From: SXVE01 sp036388895
GTDB lineage: Bacteria > Acidobacteriota > Blastocatellia > Pyrinomonadales > Pyrinomonadaceae
NCBI GenBank assembly: GCA_036388895.1
Contig: DASVQY010000002.1
Span: 124,001 to 188,000, forward strand
DNA: 64,000 nt
Reading direction: 5' to 3'
Shown: positions 34,265-44,409 of the stretch, piece by piece
Layout: each line of letters opens with the position of its first letter
Numbering within the stretch: position 1 is the first letter of the stretch
Program-made: the position numbers and the translations under genes
Notes under the pieces: generated by a model
Told to the model about the DNA's origin: nothing
The model's input: only the letters and a program-made list of their open reading frames with translations
Database searches by the model: none

Positions 34265-35470
34265 ATGAGGCTTTGGAAAAAAATTCTTTTGATTCTGTTC
34301 GCCGTCATTCTTTTGGCGCAGATACCGTTTGTTTACAACCGCTATCGAACGGGAAAACTTTCGGCGCGGATTAGCGGGCTTCAAGCGAACAGAACGAATC
34401 TAACCAATCCCGATTACAACGAATACAAAGGAATTATTCACGCGCACACTTCTTTAGGCGGGCACAGCACCGGGCATTTCGACCAATTGATCGGCGGAGC
34501 AAACGCAAACGAGCTTGATTTCGTTGTAATGACCGAGCATTATTCGTCGCTTTTCGATACTTCGGCTTTGACTTTGCGCGGAGTTTACGGCAAGACGCTT
34601 TTCGTCGGCGGAAACGAAATAGACACATCGGATTCCGACCGTTTTTTGATGATTCCCGGAAGCGCGGAAGCGGCAAATTTCGCCGCTCAAAAAACAAACG
34701 AAGTTCTCGATAAAATTCATTCCGCAAACCAAATCGCCTTTATAACTTACCCGGAAAAATTCAAATCTTGGAATTCAGATTTCGACGGCATCGAGGTTTT
34801 CAGTCTGCACACGAACGCGAAAAAAATGAATCCAATCGGATTTTTTTTCAACGCGCTGTGGTCTTTCGGGTCTTACCCGGAACTGACAATGGCGAATTAT
34901 TTCGTGCGTCCCGATGAAAATTTGCGTAAATACGACGAAGTTGCGGCGAATCGAAAAATTACGCTTTTTGCCGGAAGCGACGCGCATTCAAATCTCGGTT
35001 TTCATCTTTTGGGCGACGACGCGGGCAATAAAATAATTAAGTTGAAGTTTGACGATTACGCGACGATTTTTCGTCTCGTTCGAACTCACGTTTTAATAGA
35101 AAAAAACAAACAATTAACGCAGGAGAATCTTGTCGAAGCGTTGAAAAACGGGCACGCGTTTATCGGTTTCGACGTTTTGGGCAATTCGCGCGGGTTTTCT
35201 TTTACGGCGGAAAACGGCGCTGAAAATAAAATTCAGGGCGACGAAATAAGCTTGCGCGGCGGCGTAAAATTAAAAGCTATTGCTCCGCAGCCGGCGCGTT
35301 TTGTCGTTTTCCGCAACGGCGAAAAGATTTACGAATCGGGCGAAACGACGGAAATTGTTTTCGACGCGCGGGAAAAAGGTGCGTATCGAACAGAAGTTTA
35401 TCTGGATTCTTTAGGCGCGCCGTTTGATGTAATGCCCTGGATAATTTCCAACCCGATTTATGTCCGGTAA
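34265..35470 (+). CDS. membrane-anchored PHP-domain metal-dependent phosphoesterase-like protein
   Basis: A 401-residue protein. Residues 5-25 form an N-terminal membrane helix, so the catalytic part is probably outside the cytoplasm. PHP metal-binding motifs are present: IHAHTSLGGHS (about 60-70), VMTEHYSS, GNEIDT, and GSDAHSN near 245. A beta-sandwich-like C-terminal region (RGGVKLKAIAPQPARFVVF) follows. The PHP fold hydrolyses phosphoesters, but family members with this architecture have no established substrate. The start codon at 34265 lies within the end of the repeat array and lacks a clear ribosome-binding site. Confidence 0.8.
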   Translation: MRLWKKILLILFAVILLAQIPFVYNRYRTGKLSARISGLQANRTNLTNPDYNEYKGIIHAHTSLGGHSTGHFDQLIGGANANELDFVVMTEHYSSLFDTSALTLRGVYGKTLFVGGNEIDTSDSDRFLMIPGSAEAANFAAQKTNEVLDKIHSANQIAFITYPEKFKSWNSDFDGIEVFSLHTNAKKMNPIGFFFNALWSFGSYPELTMANYFVRPDENLRKYDEVAANRKITLFAGSDAHSNLGFHLLGDDAGNKIIKLKFDDYATIFRLVRTHVLIEKNKQLTQENLVEALKNGHAFIGFDVLGNSRGFSFTAENGAENKIQGDEISLRGGVKLKAIAPQPARFVVFRNGEKIYESGETTEIVFDAREKGAYRTEVYLDSLGAPFDVMPWIISNPIYVR

Positions 35471-35595
35471 TGGCTCTTTTACCCCGTAATTTTCAGCAAT
35501 TTCCAGCCTCAAACTTATTTTTGCCCGGCAAACGGAACGTGATTTGCAAACATCATATGAAAGCAAATCAATAAGTTTTAGATTTCCTTAAACTG

Positions 35596-37683
35596 ATGAA
35601 AAATTTTAATAAAGTCGTTTTTCAAATAATTGGGATTGTTCTGCTTTTTTCTTCCGCAAGTTACGCTCAGCAAATTCAGCGCACGCCGTTCGATGTTAAA
35701 CATTACTTGATGGACGTTGTGCTCGAACCGGCTGAAAACAGGTTAAACGCGACAGTTGACGTGACTTTTGTGCCGCTCGAAGATACTCGTTCGGTGACGT
35801 TTGAACTGAACGGTTCGCTGAAAGTAGAATCGGTCGCCCGCGTTGGGAATTTGCCGGTTACTACCTCGCCGAGCGCTTCACCGAAAACAAAAACTCCGGC
35901 GAAACCCGCGCCGCAAACTCAATCGCAAGTTACTTTTATTCAAGATCAAGTCGGCGTTTCGGATTTGGGTCCGAGCGTGAAAGTTGATTTGGGCGAAGTT
36001 GCGACGAAGGGAACGCCGGTTACTTTGCGTTTCAAATACAGCGGCGTTTTGGTGACGCCTTCGGGCGGACCGCTTCTGACAAAACGGCTCGCTTACATTG
36101 GCAACAATAACGGTTATTTGATGTATGCGGCGCGCTGGTTTCCGTTTCACGATTATGCCGCCGATCAAGCAACTTCGGATATTTCGATTTCCGTCCCGGG
36201 CGGCTTTAATTTAGTCGGTTTCAGCGATGCGCCGGTCGCTTCCGCCGGAGGAAAGCAGCGTTTCGTTCGCACGAAAGAAAATTTAATCGGAAATTTCGCT
36301 TACGCTAAATATATCAATAAAAATCTGCGTTTCGCCGATTACGAATTGCAGTTTTACACGCGAACCGGAGCCGACGCGCAAGTCGCCGCTTACGGCGAAA
36401 CGCTCGGACGAGCGCTCGAATTTTACACGAAAACATTCGGCGCGCCCGACAGCGGAAAGCGTCTGATCGTCGCGCAGATTGACGACGAAAGCCTCGATTT
36501 TTACTCAGGGCAGGGAATAATCTTTATGTCGAGCCGTTTGTTCGACCAACCGCGCGAGATTACCGAAGAACGTCTTCAGCGCGAAGCCGCTTTGCAGTGG
36601 TGGGGTTTAACGGTCGGTCTGAAATCGTTCGATGACGCGTGGCTTTCGCAGGGCTTAGCGGAATACAGCGCGTTTACTTTGCGCGAAAGTCGTATGTCGG
36701 GCGCGCAGCTTGAAAATTTAAGACGGGAATTGCTGGAAAAATCTCTTACCTTCGAGCAAACTGCTTCCTTGGCTCGCGCTCCGGCGAATCTCGACGATCA
36801 ATCAATCGCTTATCAATACATAATGTACGCCAAAGGCGCGTTCGTTTATAAACTTTTGAGAGACACGCTCGGCGAGCAAAAATTCAATCAACTGCTCCGC
36901 ACGTATTTGGAGCGCTATCGCGGAAAAAGCGCTTCGATAGATGATTTCGAGAAATTAGCTTCGGAAGTCGCCGGACAAAATATGCGCTATTTCTTCGCGC
37001 GCTGGGTCGAAGGAACGGGCGTGCCGGAATTTACCGCCGATTATTTGATTATTCGCACGCGCGGCGGAAAATTCGTGACGCGCGGAACCATTAAACAAAA
37101 CTACGACAATTTGCGGCTTCCGGTGGAAGTTCAACTTCGAAGCGAAGGCGAAGGCGGTTTGAAAACCGTTAAAGTTGATGTTGATGAATCTACTGCCGAT
37201 TTTAACATCGAATCCGACGGCAAGCCGCTCGGCATCGTCATTGACCCGAATTATAAATTGCTCAGAATCTCGCCAGATTTGCGAATTTCTTCGATTGCCC
37301 GGCGTGGAATAGAGCAGTTTAAGGAAGGTAATTACGTCGAAGCGCAGCAGCAATTTGAAGCGGCGTTAAAACTCGACCGCTCGAATTCGTGGATTTATTA
37401 TCATTTGGGCTTGCTCTTTTTGCAGCAGCGCAATTACGATCTGGCGATTGATAATTTCAAAGCCGCGCTCGGCGGACGGCTCGAACCGCAATGGCTCGCC
37501 GTCTGGTCGAATATAAAAATGGGCAACGCTTACGATGCGAAAGGCGACCGGGCGCGCGCGACAGCCGCTTACACGCGAGCGCAAAACCTGGGCGACAATT
37601 ACGATAACGCGCAGGATGCCGTCAAACGCTATCAAGCGACGCCGTATGATCCGAAGGAAAAACAAACGACGGCGGTCAGATAA
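35596..37683 (+). CDS. exported M1-peptidase-like protein lacking zinc ligands, with C-terminal TPRs
   Basis: A 695-residue exported protein (signal peptide ending SSASYAQQ). Residues 30-250 resemble the beta-sandwich N-domain of M1 aminopeptidases, with a threonine/proline-rich insertion near 95-115. The catalytic region is recognisable as LQREAALQWWG and WLSQGLAEYSA, but the HEXXH-x18-E ligands are R329, L333 and Q352; only E330 remains. So it is probably a non-catalytic pseudopeptidase. After a beta-rich domain (about 470-560), TPR repeats (GIEQFKEGNYVEAQQQFEAA and DLAIDNFKAAL) end the protein. Likely periplasmic scaffold or chaperone-like, by inference. Strong terminator downstream. Confidence 0.85.
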   Translation: MKNFNKVVFQIIGIVLLFSSASYAQQIQRTPFDVKHYLMDVVLEPAENRLNATVDVTFVPLEDTRSVTFELNGSLKVESVARVGNLPVTTSPSASPKTKTPAKPAPQTQSQVTFIQDQVGVSDLGPSVKVDLGEVATKGTPVTLRFKYSGVLVTPSGGPLLTKRLAYIGNNNGYLMYAARWFPFHDYAADQATSDISISVPGGFNLVGFSDAPVASAGGKQRFVRTKENLIGNFAYAKYINKNLRFADYELQFYTRTGADAQVAAYGETLGRALEFYTKTFGAPDSGKRLIVAQIDDESLDFYSGQGIIFMSSRLFDQPREITEERLQREAALQWWGLTVGLKSFDDAWLSQGLAEYSAFTLRESRMSGAQLENLRRELLEKSLTFEQTASLARAPANLDDQSIAYQYIMYAKGAFVYKLLRDTLGEQKFNQLLRTYLERYRGKSASIDDFEKLASEVAGQNMRYFFARWVEGTGVPEFTADYLIIRTRGGKFVTRGTIKQNYDNLRLPVEVQLRSEGEGGLKTVKVDVDESTADFNIESDGKPLGIVIDPNYKLLRISPDLRISSIARRGIEQFKEGNYVEAQQQFEAALKLDRSNSWIYYHLGLLFLQQRNYDLAIDNFKAALGGRLEPQWLAVWSNIKMGNAYDAKGDRARATAAYTRAQNLGDNYDNAQDAVKRYQATPYDPKEKQTTAVR

Positions 37684-37717
37684 AAATAAAAAGCAAGTAA
37701 AAATCAAATAAAAATCG

Positions 37718-37761
37718 AAACGAAAAAGCGTAGGATATTTACTTCCTACGCTTTTTCGTTT
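37718..37761 (+). terminator. strong intrinsic terminator
   Basis: Perfect 18-base arms (37718-37735 and 37744-37761) with GCGTAGGA at the tip, loop TATTTACT, and A/T-runs on both sides. It follows the M1-like gene. Confidence 0.95.
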
Positions 37762-37860
37762 TGCCAATTTTAATTTTAGTCAAGCGGCTTATCCGGCTTT
37801 TGAACTTCGCAAAAGCTGGATGCCGATTTTTTAAGTCATCAAGAGCTGCTTGCTCTTTAC

Positions 37861-37895
37861 AAAAAGAAAGGCATTCAAATTTATGAACGCCTTTC
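37861..37895 (-). terminator. intrinsic terminator of the TonB-dependent receptor gene
   Basis: On the minus strand GAAAGGCGTTCA (37895-37884) pairs with TGAATGCCTTTC (37877-37866), one G-T wobble, followed by TTTTT. It lies 28 bases after the receptor stop codon. Confidence 0.85.
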
Positions 37896-37922
37896 CTGAA
37901 AGAATCTGTATTCGGCACTTTT

Positions 37923-40900
37923 CTAGAAATTCAGACGAAGTGCGAATTGGATCTGTCGGTTCGTTCCCAACCCGACCGTTCTGCCGACCGTCGCATTGAT
38001 TACGCCGAATTGTCCGACGCGGTTTTCCTCAAACGGAGTTCCCGGCTGCTGCGAAGTAGAACCGGTGCTCAGAGTGTTCGGCAAAACAGCGGGCGGGTTG
38101 GCGAAATTCGCGCGGTTGAACAAATTAAAGATTTCCGAACGAAATTCTAGATTCATTGTTTCGGTAAAGCGAAAGCGTTTCTGCAAAGTCAGATCGAACT
38201 GATGAAATACCGGACCTTTCAAAAAGTTGCGCGGTAAATTACCGTAAGTTCCCGGCGCGGGCGTGGCGAATGCCGCCGGATTCAGGTAACGCAGATTTCC
38301 GCCGCTGATTTCGATAAATGGATTAACGCCGGGAATCAAATCAGGACGTCGAGTCGAACGCGACGCGTTTCCGCCCGGCGTATTAATGACCGCAATATAG
38401 CCTGCGGGCAACGCTCCGCTCGGAAGCGACGTAACGAAACCTTGCGGCTGTCCCGTTCCGCAGCCTGCCGCGTTCTGGCAAACTGCCACCAAGTCGGGTC
38501 TGGTGATGAAAACGTTGATCGGAGTGCCCGAACGACCGTTGTAAACTCCGCCGATCTGCCAGCTGCCGAGGAAAGCATCGGCGAATCCGCCGAGTTCATA
38601 TCGCCTGCCTTTGCCGAACGGCAGCTCGTAAAGCGCGGTAACATTTCCGCTGTGGCGAATGTCGAAAGTATTATTGCCGAATTCTTGTTCAAAGCTAAAC
38701 GGATTTTGCGCCGTTTGCGCTTCGTTTGAGCCTTGCGTATTTCCGACTGATTTGGCTAATTGATACTGAGCATTGAGCGTCAACCCCTGCGCGAAACGTC
38801 GGTTGACCTGAATTTGTAAACTGTCGTAACGGTCGCGCCCGCCGCTGGTTTTGTAATCAATTTCGCCGAACGGTTGAAGAATCGCCGTCGGGTCGCTGAC
38901 GATTGCTCCGGTCGTCGAATCAAGTCTTCTGCCCACAACATCGAACTCACGAACCGTAACCACGCGGTTGACTACGCCGCCGGTGCATGCTCCGTTGGTC
39001 AAAGCGACACTGCAAACGTTTATGACGCCGACTCCGGTCGGGAGCGCGCTTCCCGCGCCGATCAAAGTTTGTCCCGGAAGGATTCGATTCGTGATGCTTC
39101 GCAAAAATAAATTGCGTCCTTGCGAACCGACGTAACCGACGGTTAAAACAGTATTGCCGGGAAGCTGCTGCTGAACGGAAATGCCGTATTGTCCGACTCT
39201 TTCCGGGACGCGATAACCGTTTACGTCGTAAGCTCTCGGCGTAAATCTGGTTTGCGTTCCGCCGATGGTCGAAACGGTTGTGCCGGTCGTTGTCGTCAAA
39301 CCGTTTGCAATCGTCGTCGTGCTGCGGAAAACGTTGCTTTCAATCGGCTGAATCAAATCCTCGTACTGTCCCGGTCCGTAATAAAGACCGCCGCCGGCGC
39401 GAATTACGGTTTTGCCTTTCAGAAATTCCGGCGCCCAAGTGATTCCCAAACGCGGTCCGAAGTTGTTTTTCGCGCTTTGGTATAAAGCAGTGTCGTTCGG
39501 CAGCAATCTTCCGCTTGCCGCATCGAAAATGACAGCGCGATCATCCTTTTCGCGATTTACCGAGTAGAACTCGTAACGCAAACCGTAATTCAAAGTTATA
39601 TTCGGTCGAATGCGCCATTCATCCTGACCGTAGCCGATTAAATAATATTGACGACCCTGGCTTAAACCGCCGGTCGGTCGGCTGATAGTCGCAATTGGAG
39701 CGGTCGCCACGCTGAAATCGCCAGGTTGCGACAGATCGCCGATAAATGCCGCCGTTAAGTTTCGGTTGAGCAGGAAATCCGTCAAATTGCCGTAGCTGTA
39801 TGTGATTCCGCCGAGCTGGTCGAAATTTACTCTTAAAAGACGAACTTCGCCGCCGAATTTCATATTGTGATTTCCTTTCGCAATCGAAAGATTATCTATA
39901 AAAGAATAAGTTGAAGGGCGAATCGGCTGCGCGCGACCGTTTCCGGCTGACGATTGCCGCGTCAAGCCGCCCGGTTCCGTGAAACCGGTAGACGCGCCGC
40001 CGTTAACACCCGGGCTGACGATATTTCCTGTTAGGCGCAATGAGGTGAGAGACAAATCGAAACCGTTCAGACCGGAAACTTCAGGCACCACCGTCAATAA
40101 ATCGGTCGGCGCGCGGTTGATGCCGAATTTCGTTTCGTTGATGATTGATGTTCCGTAAATTTGGGTAAGCGACGCGACGAAATTGTCGGGAGCTTGTTTG
40201 GCTGAAATAAAACGCCCGCTCGTGCCGTCGGGCGACAGCAAATCGCCGCGGCTTCGCTGGTAACGACCGTAAAAAGTAAAATTGTCGTTGATTTTATAAT
40301 CAATGCGTCCGCTGAAGGCGTCTTCATCGAGTTTTGCCGTGCGGTTTAATTGTATTACCTGCGCGGCGTTTGTGACGGTTCCAATGTTGAAGGTCGGTCC
40401 GGTCCCGACCGGGAAAGCGTTGATGATTCCGGTCGCCCGCAACGCCGCTATTCTAGCGGTCGCCGCCGTCGCGTCCGCTGCGCTTAATCCGAGAGCGACT
40501 CTCGCCGCTTCGCCGCGCGCGACGCCCGTTCCGTAGAAAGCGATAAAATCGCGCACGAAATTCGACGGCGTTGATTCGATGATGTTAAATCCGGCGCGCT
40601 GTCTCAAACCTTCGTAGCTGCCGAAAAAGAAGAGTTTATTTTTGACAATCGGACCGCCCAGAGAGCCGCCGAATTGATTCAAACGGAGCGGCGATTTTTC
40701 CGCTCCGTCGAAAAAGTTGCGCGCGTCGAGCGCGTCGTTGCGAATATAGTAAAAAAGCGAGCCTTTGAAATCATTTCCGCCAGATTTGCCGATGACGTTA
40801 ATCTGCCCGCCGGTTCCGGTGCCGTATTCAGCCGGATAGTTCGATGAATCAACGCGAAACTCCTGAATATTTTCGATGGAAGTTTGCAAACGGAATTGCG

Positions 40901-41534
40901 AGCCTTGAACGGTTACATAACCGGGCGAAGCGTCGAAAATCGCGGTGGATTCGATGCCGTCGAGTTTGGTTTGATTCTGCTGATTGGCGCGACCGTTAAA
41001 GCGCAGATCGCCGAAATTTCCCGTTCCCGTATTGGTCGCGCCGGGCGCGTTCAAATAAAGTTGTGAATAATTTCGTCCGTTGACCGGAAGCTGCTCGACT
41101 TCTTTGGCGGTAATATTAACTCCGAGCCGATTCGAACTCTGGTCAATGGCAGCCGGTTCGACTTCGCTGGTTGTAATATTAATGACCGCCGACACCTCCC
41201 CGATTTCTAAAACCATATTTAATTCGCGGCTTTGCCCGACGGAAATCGGCAGCGCTTCAATTTGCGCCGATTTAAAGCCTTGCTGAGAAATTGTTACTTT
41301 GTAAGTTCCGGGCGTCAGCTGTGAGATCGTGTAAGAACCGCTTTCGTTGCTGATGGCGGTTCTCTCCGCACCGGTTTCGGCGGAGACCGCCGTGACGGTC
41401 GCCCCGGCGATACCCGCGCCGTTTTTATCCGTTACAACGCCTCTTAAATCCGCATTGGTTTGCGCAAAAAGATTCTGCGCAAACAGAATCGTTAAAACTA
41501 CTGTTAAAAATTTCGTTATAAAATTGGATTGCAT
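37923..41534 (-). CDS. TonB-dependent receptor with carboxypeptidase-regulatory domain
   Basis: A 1203-residue outer-membrane protein. Start ATG 41534 with a GGAG ribosome-binding site. A signal peptide ends near LFAQT. Residues about 25-110 are the regulatory beta-sandwich (DLRGVVTDKNGAGIAGATV, ESGSYTISQLTPGTYKVTI). A plug follows (LPVNGRNYSQLYLNAPG, GGQINVIGKSGGNDFKGS), then a long barrel ending in the usual aromatic strand (RQIQFALRLNF, C-terminal F). This OmpA-unlike, Oar-like class is greatly expanded in acidobacteria and probably takes up oligosaccharides or peptides. No SusD-like partner or degradative genes adjoin it, so the substrate is unknown. Confidence 0.93.
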   Translation of the reverse strand: MQSNFITKFLTVVLTILFAQNLFAQTNADLRGVVTDKNGAGIAGATVTAVSAETGAERTAISNESGSYTISQLTPGTYKVTISQQGFKSAQIEALPISVGQSRELNMVLEIGEVSAVINITTSEVEPAAIDQSSNRLGVNITAKEVEQLPVNGRNYSQLYLNAPGATNTGTGNFGDLRFNGRANQQNQTKLDGIESTAIFDASPGYVTVQGSQFRLQTSIENIQEFRVDSSNYPAEYGTGTGGQINVIGKSGGNDFKGSLFYYIRNDALDARNFFDGAEKSPLRLNQFGGSLGGPIVKNKLFFFGSYEGLRQRAGFNIIESTPSNFVRDFIAFYGTGVARGEAARVALGLSAADATAATARIAALRATGIINAFPVGTGPTFNIGTVTNAAQVIQLNRTAKLDEDAFSGRIDYKINDNFTFYGRYQRSRGDLLSPDGTSGRFISAKQAPDNFVASLTQIYGTSIINETKFGINRAPTDLLTVVPEVSGLNGFDLSLTSLRLTGNIVSPGVNGGASTGFTEPGGLTRQSSAGNGRAQPIRPSTYSFIDNLSIAKGNHNMKFGGEVRLLRVNFDQLGGITYSYGNLTDFLLNRNLTAAFIGDLSQPGDFSVATAPIATISRPTGGLSQGRQYYLIGYGQDEWRIRPNITLNYGLRYEFYSVNREKDDRAVIFDAASGRLLPNDTALYQSAKNNFGPRLGITWAPEFLKGKTVIRAGGGLYYGPGQYEDLIQPIESNVFRSTTTIANGLTTTTGTTVSTIGGTQTRFTPRAYDVNGYRVPERVGQYGISVQQQLPGNTVLTVGYVGSQGRNLFLRSITNRILPGQTLIGAGSALPTGVGVINVCSVALTNGACTGGVVNRVVTVREFDVVGRRLDSTTGAIVSDPTAILQPFGEIDYKTSGGRDRYDSLQIQVNRRFAQGLTLNAQYQLAKSVGNTQGSNEAQTAQNPFSFEQEFGNNTFDIRHSGNVTALYELPFGKGRRYELGGFADAFLGSWQIGGVYNGRSGTPINVFITRPDLVAVCQNAAGCGTGQPQGFVTSLPSGALPAGYIAVINTPGGNASRSTRRPDLIPGVNPFIEISGGNLRYLNPAAFATPAPGTYGNLPRNFLKGPVFHQFDLTLQKRFRFTETMNLEFRSEIFNLFNRANFANPPAVLPNTLSTGSTSQQPGTPFEENRVGQFGVINATVGRTVGLGTNRQIQFALRLNF

Positions 41535-41784
41535 ATTCACTCCTAAGGGGAACTCAAAATAAAATACACGTCGGTCTCGATGCCCTTTCGTCAATCAAGC
41601 CGCATTCTGGTTTGCAATTAAAATGTAAAATTTGGATGTGCAAGACGCAGGATAAGCCCGGAAAGTTAAAAAGGAGTGAAATTGTTGTTAAATGAATGTT
41701 AAGTTTAATCGGTTAAAGGATGAGCTTGGAGATAGGCTTTGAATATACCTGTTTAATTTTTCTTCTTATTTCTTACTTGTTTTC

Positions 41785-43149
41785 TCACTTGAGCAAAGTC
41801 TGCGCCGCCGTTTCGCCCGTTTCGACTGCGCCTTCCATAAAGCCCTGCCAATCGGCGAGATGTTCACCCGCAAACAACACTTTTCCGTGCGGTCGCTGCA
41901 AAATCGGGCGAACGCCGAACCATTGACCGGGACGGTAAAGCGCGTACGCGCCATCCGTGTATTTGTCTCTCTGCCAGGCGTAAGAAGCGATGTTTTCGGC
42001 GAGTTTCGGCGCGTTTTCGTTGTAATCAATTAAATCGCGCGTGATGATTCTCATTCGCCGTTCGTCGCTTTGCGCAGCTAAAACATCGGCTTTTTCGCCG
42101 ATTGCGTAGCTCGTCAAAATTCCTTCTTTTCCAGCTTGATTCTGCGTACTGTGAAAATAGTAATGCGACGTAACGTCGGAAACCATCGAAAAATTTTCGT
42201 TCTTCCAAAAGCGGTTTTCAAATAAAACGCTGTTTTTGCAGATTCGCGCGTAAATCAATTTTTCGGCTGCTTCGCTTTGAACCGCTAGCAACGGCGGGTT
42301 GAACTTTATTTTCAGTAAACTTTGCGTTGGCACAGTGCAGATACACGCGTCGGCGAGAAAAGTTTCGGCGTCGGTTTTCACTGTGACTTTTCCAGCGCGC
42401 TGATTAACTTGCGTAACAAACGTATTCAATCTGATGTTTTCCGCGCCAATTCTTTTTGCAAATTCCTGCGCGAGCCGCGAATTTCCGCCGGTCATTTTAT
42501 AATCCATTTCGTTTTTCGGACTTGATTCGGCGTATTCGGCGGTTGCGGCGTAGGCGGAAACATGGCGAATTGATTCGCCGAAATCGGTGCTGTCCATCAA
42601 ATCACGAAGACGTAAATCGTCTTCCGAAAAACCGATTTTTTCGAGATACGTCCACCAATCGTATTTGTCTAATTTCGATTGTTGAAGCGGCGTGAATTTT
42701 TTGTACTGTGCAAATAACTTTTCGAGCGCGGCTTTTGCCTGCGACGAAAATCCCCATTCGCCGGGACGCAAAACTTTTCCGTTTTGCAGCAGGTAATCTT
42801 CAAATTGATGTTTCTGCAAAGGAATGTTGAAATCGCGGCACAAAGTTTTTATTCGCTCGTGACTTTCGCCGACCCACTCCGCGCCGAGCTCGCAGACGAG
42901 ATTTTTATTTTGAGGGAAAGAATACGAGAAAACACGCCCGCCGATTCTGTCACGTGCTTCTAAAATAGTCACGTTCCAGCCGGCATTTTTTAATTTATAA
43001 GCGGCTGCTAAACCGGCAAATCCCGCGCCGATTATCACGCAAGACTTTTTGGGTTTTTGCGCGAAAACATTTGCAGACGAAAGCGAAATTCCGACGGAAG
43101 TTGCTCCTAAAACTTTGAGAAAAGCGCGGCGATTTATTTTATTCGACAT
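41785..43149 (-). CDS. exported flavin monoamine oxidase-family protein
   Basis: A 454-residue FAD-dependent amine oxidase. The N-terminus NRRAFLKVLGATSVG is a twin-arginine-like signal, and the FAD Rossmann motif GAGFAGLAAAYKL starts at residue 41, followed by EARDRIGGRVFSY. Near the C-terminus GKVLFAGEHLADWQGFMEGAVETGETAA is the second FAD-binding block typical of monoamine oxidases. It would oxidise an amine to an aldehyde with hydrogen peroxide release, in the periplasm if exported. A link with the amino-acid decarboxylase at 31209 is tempting, but they are 10 kb apart. Confidence 0.9.
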   Translation of the reverse strand: MSNKINRRAFLKVLGATSVGISLSSANVFAQKPKKSCVIIGAGFAGLAAAYKLKNAGWNVTILEARDRIGGRVFSYSFPQNKNLVCELGAEWVGESHERIKTLCRDFNIPLQKHQFEDYLLQNGKVLRPGEWGFSSQAKAALEKLFAQYKKFTPLQQSKLDKYDWWTYLEKIGFSEDDLRLRDLMDSTDFGESIRHVSAYAATAEYAESSPKNEMDYKMTGGNSRLAQEFAKRIGAENIRLNTFVTQVNQRAGKVTVKTDAETFLADACICTVPTQSLLKIKFNPPLLAVQSEAAEKLIYARICKNSVLFENRFWKNENFSMVSDVTSHYYFHSTQNQAGKEGILTSYAIGEKADVLAAQSDERRMRIITRDLIDYNENAPKLAENIASYAWQRDKYTDGAYALYRPGQWFGVRPILQRPHGKVLFAGEHLADWQGFMEGAVETGETAAQTLLK

Positions 43150-43188
43150 TAACTTATTTTATTATTTAATGATTGTTTTCTCGTATAA

Positions 43189-43728
43189 TCAATTTATTTT
43201 CTTGAGTTTGCGAAGAAGCGTCGCCGATAATAAAATCACAAAAGCCGGAAACCATATCCAGATAATCTCGCTTTCGATTACATCAAGTCCTCTGCCGCCG
43301 AAAAATCTGACTCCAATCGGCGAAACTTCGACCGGACGCCACGGAAAAAAATATCGCTCGGCGCTGAACGGCGCGAATAAAGCCACTCCCGAACCGCCGT
43401 TCGTCAGCATATCCAGAAAAGCGTGAGAAAAAGTTACAAGTGAAAAATAAATGATGAGCTTCGTCAGCGTCAATTCGATTCGCAAGTATTTGCGGGCGAA
43501 AAATGCAACGGCGCTGCCGAATAAAATGGAAAATAAGATTGAATGAGTAAAGCCGCGATGCCCGAACATACTGCCGTATTCAACGCCGAAAGAAAACCCG
43601 ATAACGTCCGCGTCGGGAATCATTGCGCACAAAGCCGTGAGCAGCCAGAACTGTACGGAAACCGGTTTTGAAACGCAGGCTTTGCCCATCGCCGCCGCAA
43701 AAATAGCATGTGAAAAAATCGTCGGCAT
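43189..43728 (-). CDS. YdjM/DUF457-family inner-membrane putative metal-dependent hydrolase
   Basis: A 179-residue protein with about four membrane helices. It carries the family motifs: H8 near the N-terminus (TIFSHAIFAAA), MIPDADVIGF, then GHRGFTHSILFSI and FSHAFLDMLT. The histidine and aspartate pattern suggests metal binding within the membrane. The family includes E. coli YdjM, an SOS-induced protein; function unknown. ATG 43728 is preferred to the TTG one codon upstream. It lies between the YcxB-like and amine oxidase genes on the same strand. Confidence 0.85.
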   Translation of the reverse strand: MPTIFSHAIFAAAMGKACVSKPVSVQFWLLTALCAMIPDADVIGFSFGVEYGSMFGHRGFTHSILFSILFGSAVAFFARKYLRIELTLTKLIIYFSLVTFSHAFLDMLTNGGSGVALFAPFSAERYFFPWRPVEVSPIGVRFFGGRGLDVIESEIIWIWFPAFVILLSATLLRKLKKIN

Positions 43729-43752
43729 CAATTAAAAATGGAAAATAAAAAA

Positions 43753-44235
43753 CTATAAACGTTTTTGAGGAATTTTCTGTTTTGTGAACTCTACTACTTC
43801 AAATAATTCGGGCGTTTTCGGAAGAAAGGTGATTTCGCCTTGCGTGCTTTCGATTTGAAGATAATCTTCGTATTCTTTGTAACTTTTATAATAATTCCAG
43901 TTTTTTCTCTCTTCATTGGAAAAAGCGCTCGTCACAACGCCTTGTTCATCGAGTCTGGCGCGAAAAGCCCAGCCTTTTGTTTGCGCGATTCTTCGCGACC
44001 AATCGGCGTAACCGTAAACCGTCGCAACGATCCACAATCCGAAAATAAAAATTAAATGAGTGAAAATCAGGTTTCCCGCTCCGTATAAACCGTCCGCGAC
44101 GGCGATGACGACCCAGACGATAATTAATTTCGTCGCATAATAGTGAGCGATATCTCTGAGTGCTTTGCCCTGTAAGGCTCGTTTGTAACCTTTCGCGGCG
44201 AGTTTGTCTTCGATTTCGATGGTTGCTTCCAACAT
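43753..44235 (-). CDS. YcxB-like membrane protein
   Basis: A 160-residue protein with two adjacent membrane helices (about 35-75: KLIIVWVVIAVADGLYGAGN and LIFTHLIFIFGLWIVATVYG) and a C-terminal soluble part. The latter (NWNYYKSYKEYEDYLQIES, then EITFLPK) matches the YcxB-like pattern of W-x2-Y, E-x3-D-x-L and a final PK. Function unknown. It ends 25 bases before the YdjM-like gene and probably shares its transcript. Confidence 0.75.
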   Translation of the reverse strand: MLEATIEIEDKLAAKGYKRALQGKALRDIAHYYATKLIIVWVVIAVADGLYGAGNLIFTHLIFIFGLWIVATVYGYADWSRRIAQTKGWAFRARLDEQGVVTSAFSNEERKNWNYYKSYKEYEDYLQIESTQGEITFLPKTPELFEVVEFTKQKIPQKRL

Positions 44236-44409
44236 AATATTTTATAGATTTTATTGAGATTTAATTTGAATAGGTGAAATAATCGGCTGGTGACAATTTA
44301 TCACTTATACACACCGGGATTCAATATTTACTTTTTCGCCGTTGTTTTTAGAAACTTCACTTGAAATGTTAGACTCAATAAAATACATACTCAAGGGAAG
44401 ATTTATAAA

